From JABISG01 sp963581435 (GTDB lineage Bacteria; Planctomycetota; Planctomycetia; Planctomycetales; Planctomycetaceae): 64,000 bases of DNA. Location of the stretch: positions 1 to 64,000 of the forward strand of contig CAUZOL010000003.1 in NCBI GenBank assembly GCA_963581435.1, written 5' to 3'. The translations under genes and the position numbers were made by a program. The stretch's first letter is position 1. Each line of letters opens with the position of its first letter. The notes beneath the pieces are model-generated. The model ran no database searches. It saw only the letters and a program-made list of their open reading frames with translations, and was not told the origin of the DNA. Shown one piece after another: positions 28,101-35,911 of this stretch.

Positions 28101-28508
28101 GTTACACAGTCGTTTCGAGAACTGCTCGAAGAGCTGTCCAACAACGGTGTTCACACCGATGAACAGGTGCGCCGAATCGAAGCTCTGATCGTCGCTCCGC
28201 TCGACGAGATCACAAAAATCGACTTCCCGGCCGTGCTGACAACTGTTAACCTGTTCAAGCAGGCGCACGAAAAAGGGGCTGACTCCCGTCGGCAAATCGG
28301 CGATAGCATAGAAACCCTCGACGCCCTGCTGTTGCACATGCAGAAAGTGCTGGACGAGATGGAAGATCTCGTCGAATTTCACGAAGCGCTGAAAGACCTC
28401 GAAACAATCATTCAGCAACAGACCGATCTTGAGAAAGCGACGTTGGAAAAGCAGAAGAAGGAAGCAATCGAGAAACTGAAAAACCTGAAAAGGCTTGGGC
28501 TCGACTGA
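25167..28508 (+). CDS. DUF4175-like membrane protein, long periplasmic coiled-coil
   Basis: A 1113-residue protein. Two N-terminal TM segments (about 28-55 and 70-95) follow a basic start. They are followed by ERRFPELDDRLITAVEVA, which is typical of the DUF4175-type membrane proteins found beside MoxR/vWA genes. The remaining 900 residues alternate coiled coil (VEKLATRQRDVLEQLKKL; FEQIIEEVQETRQDLTLHRE) and beta-rich parts (PPIVEARLRGISSA; VTGIIRDDYGIIKARFEF). The very C-terminus is charged coiled coil (LEKATLEKQKKEAIEKLKNL). AAGG about 10 bases before ATG 25167 is a weak ribosome site. Function is unknown; position in the MoxR run implies a role in the same envelope process. Confidence 0.8.
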   Translation: MSVNIDTEVRPEIRSMLRRLRGRIRQYVLVDAVARVLALLGVLFWLSFGMNYVYFFMTNLELPVGLRMAFGWLSIVGSMFIAGWLIIPLLRLMRAKALALVLERRFPELDDRLITAVEVAASRSGHDTELTAHMLKKTIDDVSQTVDQLHIGEVFDNRPRKRALMLASALAVTIGGMAVVNFDAMKLWADAYIGYEDVYWDRQTTIIIKVIAQPNDREKDFLDEDGNPTGGLPGEYRHPRDEELALVIEIPRRAEPVEKLATRQRDVLEQLKKLPSEKDDARRETTLAEIEAAQSKLISDADAFAPESHLKHTQLTALRGALKAIEKANEAGKTADVEQAATAIKQAAKALDEYAAELHANDWKVPETIDLNYRLADGRGDMSITLKQKEKGDRKFLHSIGGLSDTIDALYIKGGDFANRQPYRVIVVESPRIDRIVLESNYPNYTGRANYDDEGRPVRDRQKVQGAQTALPMETDFLLHAFANKPLVGVRLQADIKEQDVKDIEVQFKPFREDRAGSARLIVSLMDGSRRSVDLPVETAWRFRFIPAEVELAERFGRLVETVKEIRETRDADGKVHRLVPATAADGMERLGKLAKESRGIEESYRKLLKEMDRNPVYPRLLIERMQSAILTPLAGVNTQQFPAVGRLLESLASTDKNDVSTIDRTVAARKGVEVMLLAMENVLDEMSDGTRFDVPFHISSGAVARLAGQIEDLNAPLPLPPDRELRVYLEDSDDIIGTSPTRLTINGTVDQPPIVEARLRGISSAITRRASIPVTGIIRDDYGIIKARFEFMVDANRPAEGGDIEGDNPEDDPPEAEEQKWRVRQFRIRPEDNPLEFTLERSPDDRYPAARFEVLPLDLQIGQELTLTVYAEDGDDVNGPHSTQGEKYRFRVVSNEELLSILYGRELGIRRRFEQIIEEVQETRQDLTLHRERLAEADKLRAAGNQQDKLKEIDDAVGNSAGRSFHQVSKNHSETRDVTQSFRELLEELSNNGVHTDEQVRRIEALIVAPLDEITKIDFPAVLTTVNLFKQAHEKGADSRRQIGDSIETLDALLLHMQKVLDEMEDLVEFHEALKDLETIIQQQTDLEKATLEKQKKEAIEKLKNLKRLGLD

Positions 28509-28577
28509 TCACCATAGCCGCACGGCACGGTTCCCCCGAAATGCCGAAGGACCCGAAATACCTGAGGAGGTATTCCC

Positions 28578-30302
28578 ATGCATCTTCGCCAACTCACATC
28601 GTCCCTGCTGGCGACAGCCTTCATTTGCCTCACCACGCTGTCGCTGTGGGCGCAGGCCGACAACGCCGCCAAGCCAGCGGCTGCGGATAAGACTGCAACC
28701 GAAAAGGCCGCGACCGAGAAAACGACAGGCAAAAAGCCGGCGATCGAAGACACGCTGAAGTTGGATAACAAGCAAGGCGCGCTGGCGGCCCGGTATCAGC
28801 GTTTTGAAAAAACGCTGCTGCAAATGGCCGAGTACATGCGCAAAACCGATCCCGAACGGGCCGCCCTGCTCATTCGCGCTATCGCCAAAAGCAAGAGCAC
28901 TCGCATCACGCAGCAGATGGAGCAAATCTCCAAACTGCTCGATGAACAGTCGGCACAGTACGGCGAAGCCATCGGCCGCCAGCAGGAAGTCGTCGGCCAC
29001 TTGCAGTCGCTGCTCAAATTGCTGCAAAGCGAAAATGCCCGCGAGAAAAACCTCAAAGAGCAGGCGCGCATTAAGGACCTCATCAAGGATCTCAGCAAGG
29101 TCATCGGCAAAGAAAAAGACATCCGCGCTGCAAACGAACGTCGCGAAGACGCAGACGATCTTGCGCGGAAGCAACAAAAGGTCGCCGAAGAGGCCAGGCG
29201 ACTCGCCAACAAAATCGACGGCCAAGACGCCGCCCGCAACGGCGAACCGGGCGAAGGAAAACCAGGTGAAGGTAAACCGGGTGAGGGGAAACCCGGCGAA
29301 GGCAAGCCAGGAGAGGAAAAACCCGGCGAGGCCAAACCTGGGGAAGAAAAGCCCGGTGAGGAAAAGCCTGGTGAAGGTAAGCCTGGGGAAGGCAAACCGG
29401 GTGAAGGCAAACCCGGTGAAGGTAAACCGGGAGAAGGGAAGCCGGGAGAAGGGAAGCCCGGTGAATCGAATAGCGACGACCAGCAGAAGACGGCCGGTCG
29501 CGATGAAATCGAAAAAGCCATCGAGAAGATGGAACGGGCCATTGAGGAACTGAAAAAGAAGAATCTCGATAACGCCTCTGCAGAAGAAGACGAGGCGATT
29601 GCCGAACTCGAAAAAGCCAAGGCGAAGCTGGAAGAGATTCTCCGCCAGTTGCGAGAAGAAGAACGCGAATTGCTGTTGGCCGCATTGGAAGCCCGCTTCC
29701 AGAAGATGCTGATCATGCAGAAAATCGTACTGGCCGGAACCAAGGGTCTGGGCAGAACTCCCCAGAAGGATTGGCAGCCCCGGCACGAAGGTCGCTCTCG
29801 CGAAATGGCAGTGCAGGAAGACGACATCGCCCTCGAAGCCGCCAAAGCACTCACGCTGCTCAAGGAAGAAGGCTCTTCAGTCGCCTTCCCCGAGGCAGTC
29901 GATCAACTCCGCGATGACATGTTGATCGTCTCCCGCCGGCTGCGTGAATTCCAGGTCGGCAAACTGACCCAGGGCATCGAGAAGGATATCATCGAAGCGC
30001 TCGAAGAATTGATCGAAGCACTGCAGAAGGAAATGGAAAAGAGCGAAGACAAACCACCGCCAGGCGAGCCACCACCGCCGGGACAACCACAGGATCCGCC
30101 GCTTGTTGACAAGCTGGCAGAACTCAAAATGTTGCGGTCTTTACAATTGCGAATCAATCGCCGCACGCGGCGGCTCGGACGGCTGATCGACGGCGATCAG
30201 GCAACTGAAGCCGAAGTCGTCCAACAGCTGAAGGGACTCTCGAAACGGCAACAAAAAATTCAGGAAGCAACCCACGATCTGGCAACCGGCAAAAACAAAT
30301 GA
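28578..30302 (+). CDS. Secreted coiled-coil protein with GKPGE repeats
   Basis: A 574-residue protein with a signal peptide (LLATAFICLTTLSLWAQA), an Ala/Lys/Thr linker, then coiled coil (about 60-215). A 75-residue array of 5-residue GKPGE/GEGKP repeats follows (29241-29466), then a second coiled coil (EKAIEKMERAIEELKKKN) and a Pro-rich C-terminal region (PPPGEPPPPGQPQDPP) before a last helical stretch. AGGAGGT just before the ATG is the strongest ribosome site in the window, implying high expression. The Gly-Pro-Lys-Glu repeat is hydrophilic and unlikely to fold; it could space two coiled-coil rods. The protein has no recognised family; it lies 70 bp after the DUF4175-like gene in the same orientation. 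Confidence 0.82.
   Translation: MHLRQLTSSLLATAFICLTTLSLWAQADNAAKPAAADKTATEKAATEKTTGKKPAIEDTLKLDNKQGALAARYQRFEKTLLQMAEYMRKTDPERAALLIRAIAKSKSTRITQQMEQISKLLDEQSAQYGEAIGRQQEVVGHLQSLLKLLQSENAREKNLKEQARIKDLIKDLSKVIGKEKDIRAANERREDADDLARKQQKVAEEARRLANKIDGQDAARNGEPGEGKPGEGKPGEGKPGEGKPGEEKPGEAKPGEEKPGEEKPGEGKPGEGKPGEGKPGEGKPGEGKPGEGKPGESNSDDQQKTAGRDEIEKAIEKMERAIEELKKKNLDNASAEEDEAIAELEKAKAKLEEILRQLREEERELLLAALEARFQKMLIMQKIVLAGTKGLGRTPQKDWQPRHEGRSREMAVQEDDIALEAAKALTLLKEEGSSVAFPEAVDQLRDDMLIVSRRLREFQVGKLTQGIEKDIIEALEELIEALQKEMEKSEDKPPPGEPPPPGQPQDPPLVDKLAELKMLRSLQLRINRRTRRLGRLIDGDQATEAEVVQQLKGLSKRQQKIQEATHDLATGKNK
29241..29466 (+). repeat. 15-bp tandem repeats encoding GKPGE
   Basis: Roughly fifteen imperfect 15-bp units, all in frame, encode G-E-G/E/A-K-P with only two Ala and a few Glu replacements. 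Synonymous codons vary between units (GGC/GGT/GGG, AAA/AAG, CCA/CCG/CCC), so the peptide is conserved more tightly than the DNA. Confidence 0.92.
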
Positions 30303-30369
30303 TCGCCCCTTTGTAGTAAGATACACCGGGCGAACAACTGTCGGCCAAACTCAGATGGAGGATTCAGAC

Positions 30370-31434
30370 ATGTGTACGATGAACCAATTCCGCGTGGCAG
30401 CAGGTTTGCTGGCTCTGTCGGTTCTTACGATCGTCGCGCCGATTTCGGCCGCCGACGATGTCATCTTCGCCGCCCCGGCGGCAGCGGATGTTAAATCGAA
30501 AATGCGGCAATGGGTCGACGGCAAGAACGCCAAAGACGAGCAGTTGCGCGAGCAGGTTGACAAACTCTGGGTGCTTCCGGAAGGCAAAGTCCCCGCACGT
30601 GTTTTGCTCGAGAAAGTGGTGCAGACATTCGCGCTCGTCGATGCCGACACGCGCGACTTCGTCGCCGCCTGCCGGTTTGTCGATGCCCCGCTGAATCCGC
30701 CGAAAGCAAAGGTGCTGGAAGACAAGAAGAGTGCGGAGTTCTACCGCTCCAACTTACGGCTGTTCTTCGCCCGCTATCTCACGCAACGCAAAATGTACGA
30801 CGAAGCGTTGGAAGTCTTCGCCGAAATCGACACCAAGACAGTCGTCGATCCGGCCGGCTGCCTGTTCTTCAAAGCCGTTTGTCAGCACCAATTGTTGAAG
30901 AAAACCGAAGGACTAGCGACGATCAAGCAGTTGCTCACCAGCACGGAAGACGTGCCGGTCAGTTACAATTCGGTGGCAACGTTAATGCAGTATGAACTGC
31001 AGAACCTTCGAGAAGATTCCCTCGATGAAGTTGCCCGACTGATGCGCGACGTCGAACGGCGTCTCGATCTGGCCCGCGGCGGACCGAAGGTACAAAAAGA
31101 AGAAGACGAAATCGTCGAAGCCCTCGACAAGATCATCGAAAAATTGGAGCAACAACAAGGCGGTGGAGGAGGCGGTAGTGGAAATGGCCAGGGCAAAACA
31201 AACCAACCCTCCAGCGCAGCAAATGACAGCTCCATCAAAGGAACGACCGGTCCCGGCAACATTGATAAGAAGAACCTCCGCAAGCAGGGTGGTTGGGGTG
31301 ATCTTCCTGCCAAGGAAGAAGCCCGCGCCAAGAACGAACTGAACCGCAAGTTGCCGCCGCACTACAAACAGGCGACGGAACAGTACTTCAAGAAGATCGC
31401 CAAGTATCGGCTGAAAACACGCTCTCGGCGTTAA
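30370..31434 (+). CDS. Secreted protein of unknown function in the MoxR run
   Basis: A 354-residue protein with a signal peptide (LLALSVLTIVAPISAAD). The middle is helical (about 60-230; YLTQRKMYDEALEVFAEID looks like a single TPR-type helix pair). A coiled coil follows (EEDEIVEALDKIIEKLEQQQ), then a glycine-rich linker (GGGGGGSGNGQG) and a basic C-terminal end. GGAGG 7-8 bases before ATG 30370 supports this start; the frame opens at 30355. I do not recognise a named family. It is transcribed with the coiled-coil protein upstream (67-bp gap) and probably acts with it (inference). Confidence 0.7.
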   Translation: MCTMNQFRVAAGLLALSVLTIVAPISAADDVIFAAPAAADVKSKMRQWVDGKNAKDEQLREQVDKLWVLPEGKVPARVLLEKVVQTFALVDADTRDFVAACRFVDAPLNPPKAKVLEDKKSAEFYRSNLRLFFARYLTQRKMYDEALEVFAEIDTKTVVDPAGCLFFKAVCQHQLLKKTEGLATIKQLLTSTEDVPVSYNSVATLMQYELQNLREDSLDEVARLMRDVERRLDLARGGPKVQKEEDEIVEALDKIIEKLEQQQGGGGGGSGNGQGKTNQPSSAANDSSIKGTTGPGNIDKKNLRKQGGWGDLPAKEEARAKNELNRKLPPHYKQATEQYFKKIAKYRLKTRSRR

Positions 31435-31446
31435 CCGGTCGGAAGC

Positions 31447-32736
31447 ATGGGAATAAAAGAGAATTCTGTCGCGCACACGAGGAAGGTTGGCCGGTCGCCG
31501 GTCAATCTTCCCGCCGCGCGCGGCCGATTTTACAACGCATTAAAAACGAGTATTGGCATGGCAGTTTTACAGTTGGCCTTATTCGCCGTCGCCGTCGCAG
31601 CACCACCGCAGTTGGAGCTTTCGACGTTGGCCGGTGACGAACATCGCGGGGAGTTGGTTGCCCTCGATGATGCATCACTGACTTTGAAGAAGGGTGACAA
31701 GGAAGTCAAACTTCCGCTGGCTGGCCTGCTCGGTGTGCGATTCACAGCCGATGCCCCGCCCAAGCGAGTCGATCGCGGATTGTCACACGTCCTTTTTCGC
31801 GACGGCAGCCGCTTTCGCTCGGCGACAACAAACGTGTCCGGTCGGCGGGGCGATTTCACCGGGGGGCAGTTGGGAAGTTTCAGCGTACCGCGTACGGCCG
31901 TCCTCGGAATCCGCTTCGACTCCGAACGATCGGTTGACGCTGCGTGGACGAAATTGCTCGATAGAACGCGAAAACGAGACCTGCTGGTTATCAAGAAAAA
32001 AACCGTCCTCGACTTTCTGGAAGGTAGCGTGCTATCGGTCGGCGATAAGGAAGTCAAGTTCCTGCTGGGTGAAGATGAAATCCCTGTCCCGCGTGCTAAG
32101 GTTTTCGGCGTCATCTACGCCGACCGCAAGACTGCGCCCCCTAAACCTGTCTGCGAAGTGCTGCTGCACAATTCGGGGCGGCTGCTTGCCGCGAAATTGC
32201 AATGGACCGGCGATGCAATGAAAGCAACGCTGTCCGCCGATGGCGAAGTGGAGATTCCCGCCGAGGCAATTCGCGAAATCGATTTCAGCTTGGGCAAGGT
32301 CCGCTATCTCTCGCAAATGGAACCACGCGAGGTCAAATACACGCCCTTCTTCGACACGAATTTCAAATACCAACGCGACAAGAATCTGGCCGGTGGGCCG
32401 ATACGGCTCGGTGCAAAAACCTACGCACGAGGACTCTGCATTCATTCAAAAACCAGCCTCGTTTACCGCACCAACACCGACTACCGCCGCTTCAAGGCAG
32501 TCGTCGGCATCGATCACCACCGCGCCCAGAAGGGGTTGGGAGACGTTCATCTGGTGATTTCCGACCGTGACAGTAAGAAAGTCCTGTTCGAGGGCGACGT
32601 TCGGGGAACCGACGATCCCCGCACAATTGATCTCGACGTCTCACAGGTTCGCGACCTAAAGATTCTGGTCGATTTCGGCGGCGATCTCGATATCTCCGAC
32701 TGGCTCGACCTCGCCGACGCCCGTGTGACGAAGTGA
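31447..32736 (+). CDS. NPCBM-type carbohydrate-binding secreted protein
   Basis: A 429-residue frame. The C-terminal 140 residues look like an NPCBM/NEW2 carbohydrate-binding module (GPIRLGAKTYARGLCIHSKT, RFKAVVGID, GDVHLVISD, LVDFGGDLDISDWLDLADAR), a fold found on glycosidases and planctomycete surface proteins. The N-terminal half contains three related beta segments of the form SLTLKKGDKEVKLPLAGLLGVRF (similar: DFLEGSVLSVGDKEVKFLL). A likely signal peptide (VLQLALFAVAVAAPP) begins at the ATG 31558; upstream sequence from 31447 is basic and not signal-like, so the true start may be 31558. It is the last gene of the MoxR run before a 190-bp gap with a palindrome. Confidence 0.75.
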   Translation: MGIKENSVAHTRKVGRSPVNLPAARGRFYNALKTSIGMAVLQLALFAVAVAAPPQLELSTLAGDEHRGELVALDDASLTLKKGDKEVKLPLAGLLGVRFTADAPPKRVDRGLSHVLFRDGSRFRSATTNVSGRRGDFTGGQLGSFSVPRTAVLGIRFDSERSVDAAWTKLLDRTRKRDLLVIKKKTVLDFLEGSVLSVGDKEVKFLLGEDEIPVPRAKVFGVIYADRKTAPPKPVCEVLLHNSGRLLAAKLQWTGDAMKATLSADGEVEIPAEAIREIDFSLGKVRYLSQMEPREVKYTPFFDTNFKYQRDKNLAGGPIRLGAKTYARGLCIHSKTSLVYRTNTDYRRFKAVVGIDHHRAQKGLGDVHLVISDRDSKKVLFEGDVRGTDDPRTIDLDVSQVRDLKILVDFGGDLDISDWLDLADARVTK

Positions 32737-32827
32737 GTGTTGCTGCGACTGTTGGTTAACTGAAAGAAGTTTTTGGAACGGAGTTTTGTGGCAGAGTGAC
32801 TACCGCGTCACGAAATGACTGGGGGTT

Positions 32828-32889
32828 GGGTGTCGCTGGCGTGTCGCCAGTGCCCACTGCCCTGCACTGGCGAGACGCCAGTGGCACCC
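32828..32889. repeat. Imperfect palindrome CACTGGCG...CGCCAGTG (REP-like)
   Basis: The arms 32828-32853 and 32864-32889 match 23 of 26 positions as reverse complements (core GCACTGGCGAGACGCCAGTG on the right arm). There is no T-run, so it is a weak terminator candidate. From memory, CACTGGCG..CGCCAGTG palindromes recur in planctomycete gaps. Confidence 0.8.
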
Positions 32890-32928
32890 CTTAACTGAGC
32901 ATCTGCGAGGCACGACAAGGAATTCCCC

Positions 32929-34719
32929 ATGAATTACCGAATTCAAACGGCCGGACTGCTGGCAGCATTGGCCGCACTGTTGACCGCCGAGTCGGCACAC
33001 GCGGTCGATTCGGCCGTCCTCGCAGCGCAGCAAAAGCGAATCGATGTCGTCGCAAAGGTCGCCCCGTCAGTCTGTGCCATCTTTCCACCTGGAGGCGGGG
33101 GCGGCGGATCGGGAGTTATTATTTCGTCCGACGGCTACGCCCTCACCAACTTCCACGTCACCCGTGGAGCCGGCACCTTTATGAAGTGCGGCCTGAACGA
33201 CGGGATAATGTACGACGCAGTTATCGTCGGCATCGATCCCACCGGCGATGTCGCATTGATCAAGCTGCTCGGCCGCGATGACTTTCCCTCTGCCCCAATG
33301 GGCGACAGCGACAAACTCAAAGTGGGCGACTGGTCCTATGCGATGGGTAACCCCTTCCTGTTGGCAACCGATTTTCAGCCGACCGTCACATATGGAATCA
33401 TCAGCGGCGTGCACCGGTATCAGTATCCGGCCGGCACCTTTCTGGAATACACCGACTGCATTCAAGTCGACACGTCGATCAACCCCGGCAACTCCGGCGG
33501 ACCGTTGTTCAACGACGATGGCGAACTCGTCGGCATCAACGGTCGCGGTTCCTTCGAGAAACGCGGCCGCGTGAATTCCGGTGCGGGCTACGCCATTTCA
33601 ATCAACCAGATCAAATACTTCATGGGACACCTCCGCAGCGGTCGCGTTGTCGATCACGCAACACTGGGGGCAACGGTTGCAACCGAGGCCGACGGTTCGG
33701 TTGTCGTTGGCAGCATCCTGGAAGAATCGGAAGCCTATCGGCGCGGATTACGAATCGACGACGAAATCGTCGCCTTCGCCGGCCGACCCATTCGCAGCGT
33801 CAATCAGTTCAAGAACATTCTCGGCATCTACCCCAAGGGCTGGAAGCTCCCGTTAGTCTATCGACACGAAGGCGAAGCGCAGAAGGTTCTCGTCCGTCTG
33901 CGAGCGTTGCACCGCAAATCGGAAATCACGCCAAAGAAAAAAGGCGGCCGCAGGCCACAGCCACCGGGCAAGAAACCGGGCGACAAGAAGCCCGGTGACA
34001 AAAAGCCCGACGGTAAGAAGCCCGTTCCGATTCCGGGTCACCCCATGGTGAAAAAGCCGGCCGTGCCCGAAAAGTACAAACACATGCATATCCAGAAGGA
34101 AGGGTTTGCCAACTACTACTTCAATCAGTTGGAGCAGAAACGAACGCTGAAAGGATTGAAGGAACTGGGCGATTTTTCGGCGTTGACCGGACCCTGGATT
34201 CTCAGCGGCAAGTCATCCGATCGCGGACGCGAACTCGCTTACGAGATGGCAATCGCGGATGCGGGCATCGGAATGAACCTCGGTCCGCGGTTCTTTCTGC
34301 AGGAACTCGACGGGGCCGATCCGATTGACGAACCCCCGAGAAGCGGCGGTCTGCTGTTCGCCATGCACCACTTGAAACTGCTGCTGACAAGTGGCGGTAA
34401 GAAGTTCACCGAGTTCTACTACCTCGGCACCGAGCCGTTCGACGGCGGATCGGAACAGGTCGATGTCATTGTGGCCGTTCTCACCGGTGCTGAATCGCGG
34501 TGGTACTTCAATCCGAACAGCGGTGCGCTCCTGGGTTTCGATACTCGTCTGGCTGACGACGCGGATGAATGCGAAATTCGCTTCGGTAAGTTGGTCGAGT
34601 TTGAAGGGCGCAAACTGCCCAGCGAAATCAAAGTCAGTCGTGGTGGAGAAGCCTACGTAACCCTCAAGGTCGAACAAGCCACCCTCAGGGAATCACCGAA
34701 GAAGAACGACAACAAGTGA
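32929..34719 (+). CDS. HtrA-type serine protease with PDZ, catalytic triad intact
   Basis: A 596-residue periplasmic protease. The signal peptide (LLAALAALLTAESAHA) is followed by a trypsin-like domain with His76 (ALTNFHVTRG), Asp107 (DPTGDVALIKL) and Ser189 (SINPGNSGGPLF). A PDZ domain (about 225-320; ILEESEAYRRGLRIDDEIVA) comes next, then a Lys/Pro/Gly repeat (KKPGDKKPGDKKPDGKKP, about 350-367). The C-terminal beta-rich domain (about 385-590; WYFNPNSGALLGFDTRL) resembles LolA/RseB-like folds, which is inference. The intact triad predicts activity, likely protein quality control. It begins a set of three trypsin-like genes after the MoxR run; the 131-bp gap downstream contains a hairpin repeat. 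Confidence 0.9.
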   Translation: MNYRIQTAGLLAALAALLTAESAHAVDSAVLAAQQKRIDVVAKVAPSVCAIFPPGGGGGGSGVIISSDGYALTNFHVTRGAGTFMKCGLNDGIMYDAVIVGIDPTGDVALIKLLGRDDFPSAPMGDSDKLKVGDWSYAMGNPFLLATDFQPTVTYGIISGVHRYQYPAGTFLEYTDCIQVDTSINPGNSGGPLFNDDGELVGINGRGSFEKRGRVNSGAGYAISINQIKYFMGHLRSGRVVDHATLGATVATEADGSVVVGSILEESEAYRRGLRIDDEIVAFAGRPIRSVNQFKNILGIYPKGWKLPLVYRHEGEAQKVLVRLRALHRKSEITPKKKGGRRPQPPGKKPGDKKPGDKKPDGKKPVPIPGHPMVKKPAVPEKYKHMHIQKEGFANYYFNQLEQKRTLKGLKELGDFSALTGPWILSGKSSDRGRELAYEMAIADAGIGMNLGPRFFLQELDGADPIDEPPRSGGLLFAMHHLKLLLTSGGKKFTEFYYLGTEPFDGGSEQVDVIVAVLTGAESRWYFNPNSGALLGFDTRLADDADECEIRFGKLVEFEGRKLPSEIKVSRGGEAYVTLKVEQATLRESPKKNDNK

Positions 34720-34730
34720 CACGAGGCTCC

Positions 34731-34802
34731 GTCAAAACTCGGTTGTGGGCGAACTCTGCACTTAAAAACAAGGGAAGTTGTAAGCCAACAGAGGGTTTTG
34801 AC
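34731..34802. repeat. Short inverted repeat GTCAAAAC / GTTTTGAC
   Basis: GTCAAAAC (34731-34738) and GTTTTGAC (34795-34802) are reverse complements flanking a 56-bp core between the first two protease genes. The neighbouring bases (CTCGG.TTG / CAA..GAG) are partly complementary. It could be a small hairpin or a MITE remnant; no target duplication is evident. Confidence 0.4.
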
Positions 34803-34850
34803 AGAACTTCACGAAGACGAAGCCACAATCTGGTTGGCTGGAGACGAACT

Positions 34851-35882
34851 ATGAGAATCCAATTCGCAACACGGATGCTGCTGGCGGTGGCCATGTTGAC
34901 GGCCGCCCCGCGCATGCTGACGGCGCAAGGGGCGGGCGACACCATTAAATCGGTCATGCCGCGCATGGTGAAGATTTTTGGTGCCGGTGGAATCCGTCAA
35001 CTGCACGCTTACGGCACGGGAACGCTCGTCTCGGCCGAGGGACACATCATCACCGTTTGGAGTCACGTACTCGACACCGATGAAGTCACCGTCGTTTTGG
35101 CCAACGGCCGCCGTTTGGAAGCCAAGGTACTGGGAGCTGAACCGCAACTCGATCTGGCGGTGATCAAACTCCAGGAAGACGACCTCGATCTGCCGTTCTT
35201 CGATTTGGCAGATGCAGCGTCGGCCAGTCCCGGTACGCGAATTCTCGGTTTCAGCAACATGTTCAAGGTGGCGACGGGAGACGAACCGGTCTCTGTATTG
35301 CACGGAGTGATTTCCGCCCGAACGAAACTGACGGCCCGCCGCGGAGCTTACCAGGTCCCTTACGACGGCGATGTCTATGTTGTCGATGCCATCACCAACA
35401 ACCCCGGTGCCGGCGGAGGCATTATCACGTCAGTGGATGGCAAACTGTTGGGAATGATTGGCAAGGAACTGCGAAACGCCAAAAGCAATACCTGGATCAA
35501 CTATGCCGTCCCCATCCCCGAAATTCGCAAAGTGGTCGGCGAGATCATCAGCGGGCAATACGTTCGCGAAGAAAAGTCCGACGAAGAAGACAACCCCGAG
35601 AGGTACAACCCGTATGATTTTGGCCTGGTGATGATTCCCGATGTCCTTTACCGAACGCCGGCGTATATCACGTCGGTGGTACCCGGGACGCCTGCTGCCG
35701 AAGCCAAGATCCAGCCGGACGACTTGATCGTCTTCGCCAACGACGAATTAATTCAGTCCAACCGCATGTTGAAGCGGGAATTGGGACGGCTCGAAGCTGG
35801 CGACACGCTGCGGATCATCGTCAAACGCGGCACCACGTTGGTGAATCTCGAACTTCCCGTGCAAAAGAAACCCGGCTCTTAA
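34851..35882 (+). CDS. Trypsin-like/PDZ protein with catalytic Ser replaced by Gly (pseudoprotease)
   Basis: A 343-residue secreted HtrA-type protein (signal peptide MLLAVAMLTAAPRMLTA). The trypsin domain keeps His72 (TVWSHVLD) and Asp101 (EPQLDLAVIKL). The serine motif, normally NPGNSGGP, reads N184-P-G-A-G-G-G-I: the Ser position is Gly188, and the preceding Asn is Ala. It therefore cannot work as a classical serine protease. One PDZ domain follows (about 260-335; VVPGTPAAEAKIQPDDLI). Start ATG 34851 is 6 bases after GGAGA; the frame opens at 34716. The TAA overlaps an ATG of the next frame (35880-35884). The likely role is binding rather than cutting, perhaps tuning the active protease upstream (inference). 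Confidence 0.87.
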   Translation: MRIQFATRMLLAVAMLTAAPRMLTAQGAGDTIKSVMPRMVKIFGAGGIRQLHAYGTGTLVSAEGHIITVWSHVLDTDEVTVVLANGRRLEAKVLGAEPQLDLAVIKLQEDDLDLPFFDLADAASASPGTRILGFSNMFKVATGDEPVSVLHGVISARTKLTARRGAYQVPYDGDVYVVDAITNNPGAGGGIITSVDGKLLGMIGKELRNAKSNTWINYAVPIPEIRKVVGEIISGQYVREEKSDEEDNPERYNPYDFGLVMIPDVLYRTPAYITSVVPGTPAAEAKIQPDDLIVFANDELIQSNRMLKRELGRLEAGDTLRIIVKRGTTLVNLELPVQKKPGS

Positions 35883-35911
35883 TGCCATCTGAAATACCGA
35901 GGCGAATCGCC

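Noticed and set aside
28509..29786. Long antisense open frame (425 aa) on the minus strand
   Set aside because: It is the mirror of the GKPGE-repeat gene; its Phe/Leu/Arg-rich repeats are the reverse reading of that array, and it has no credible start signal or family.
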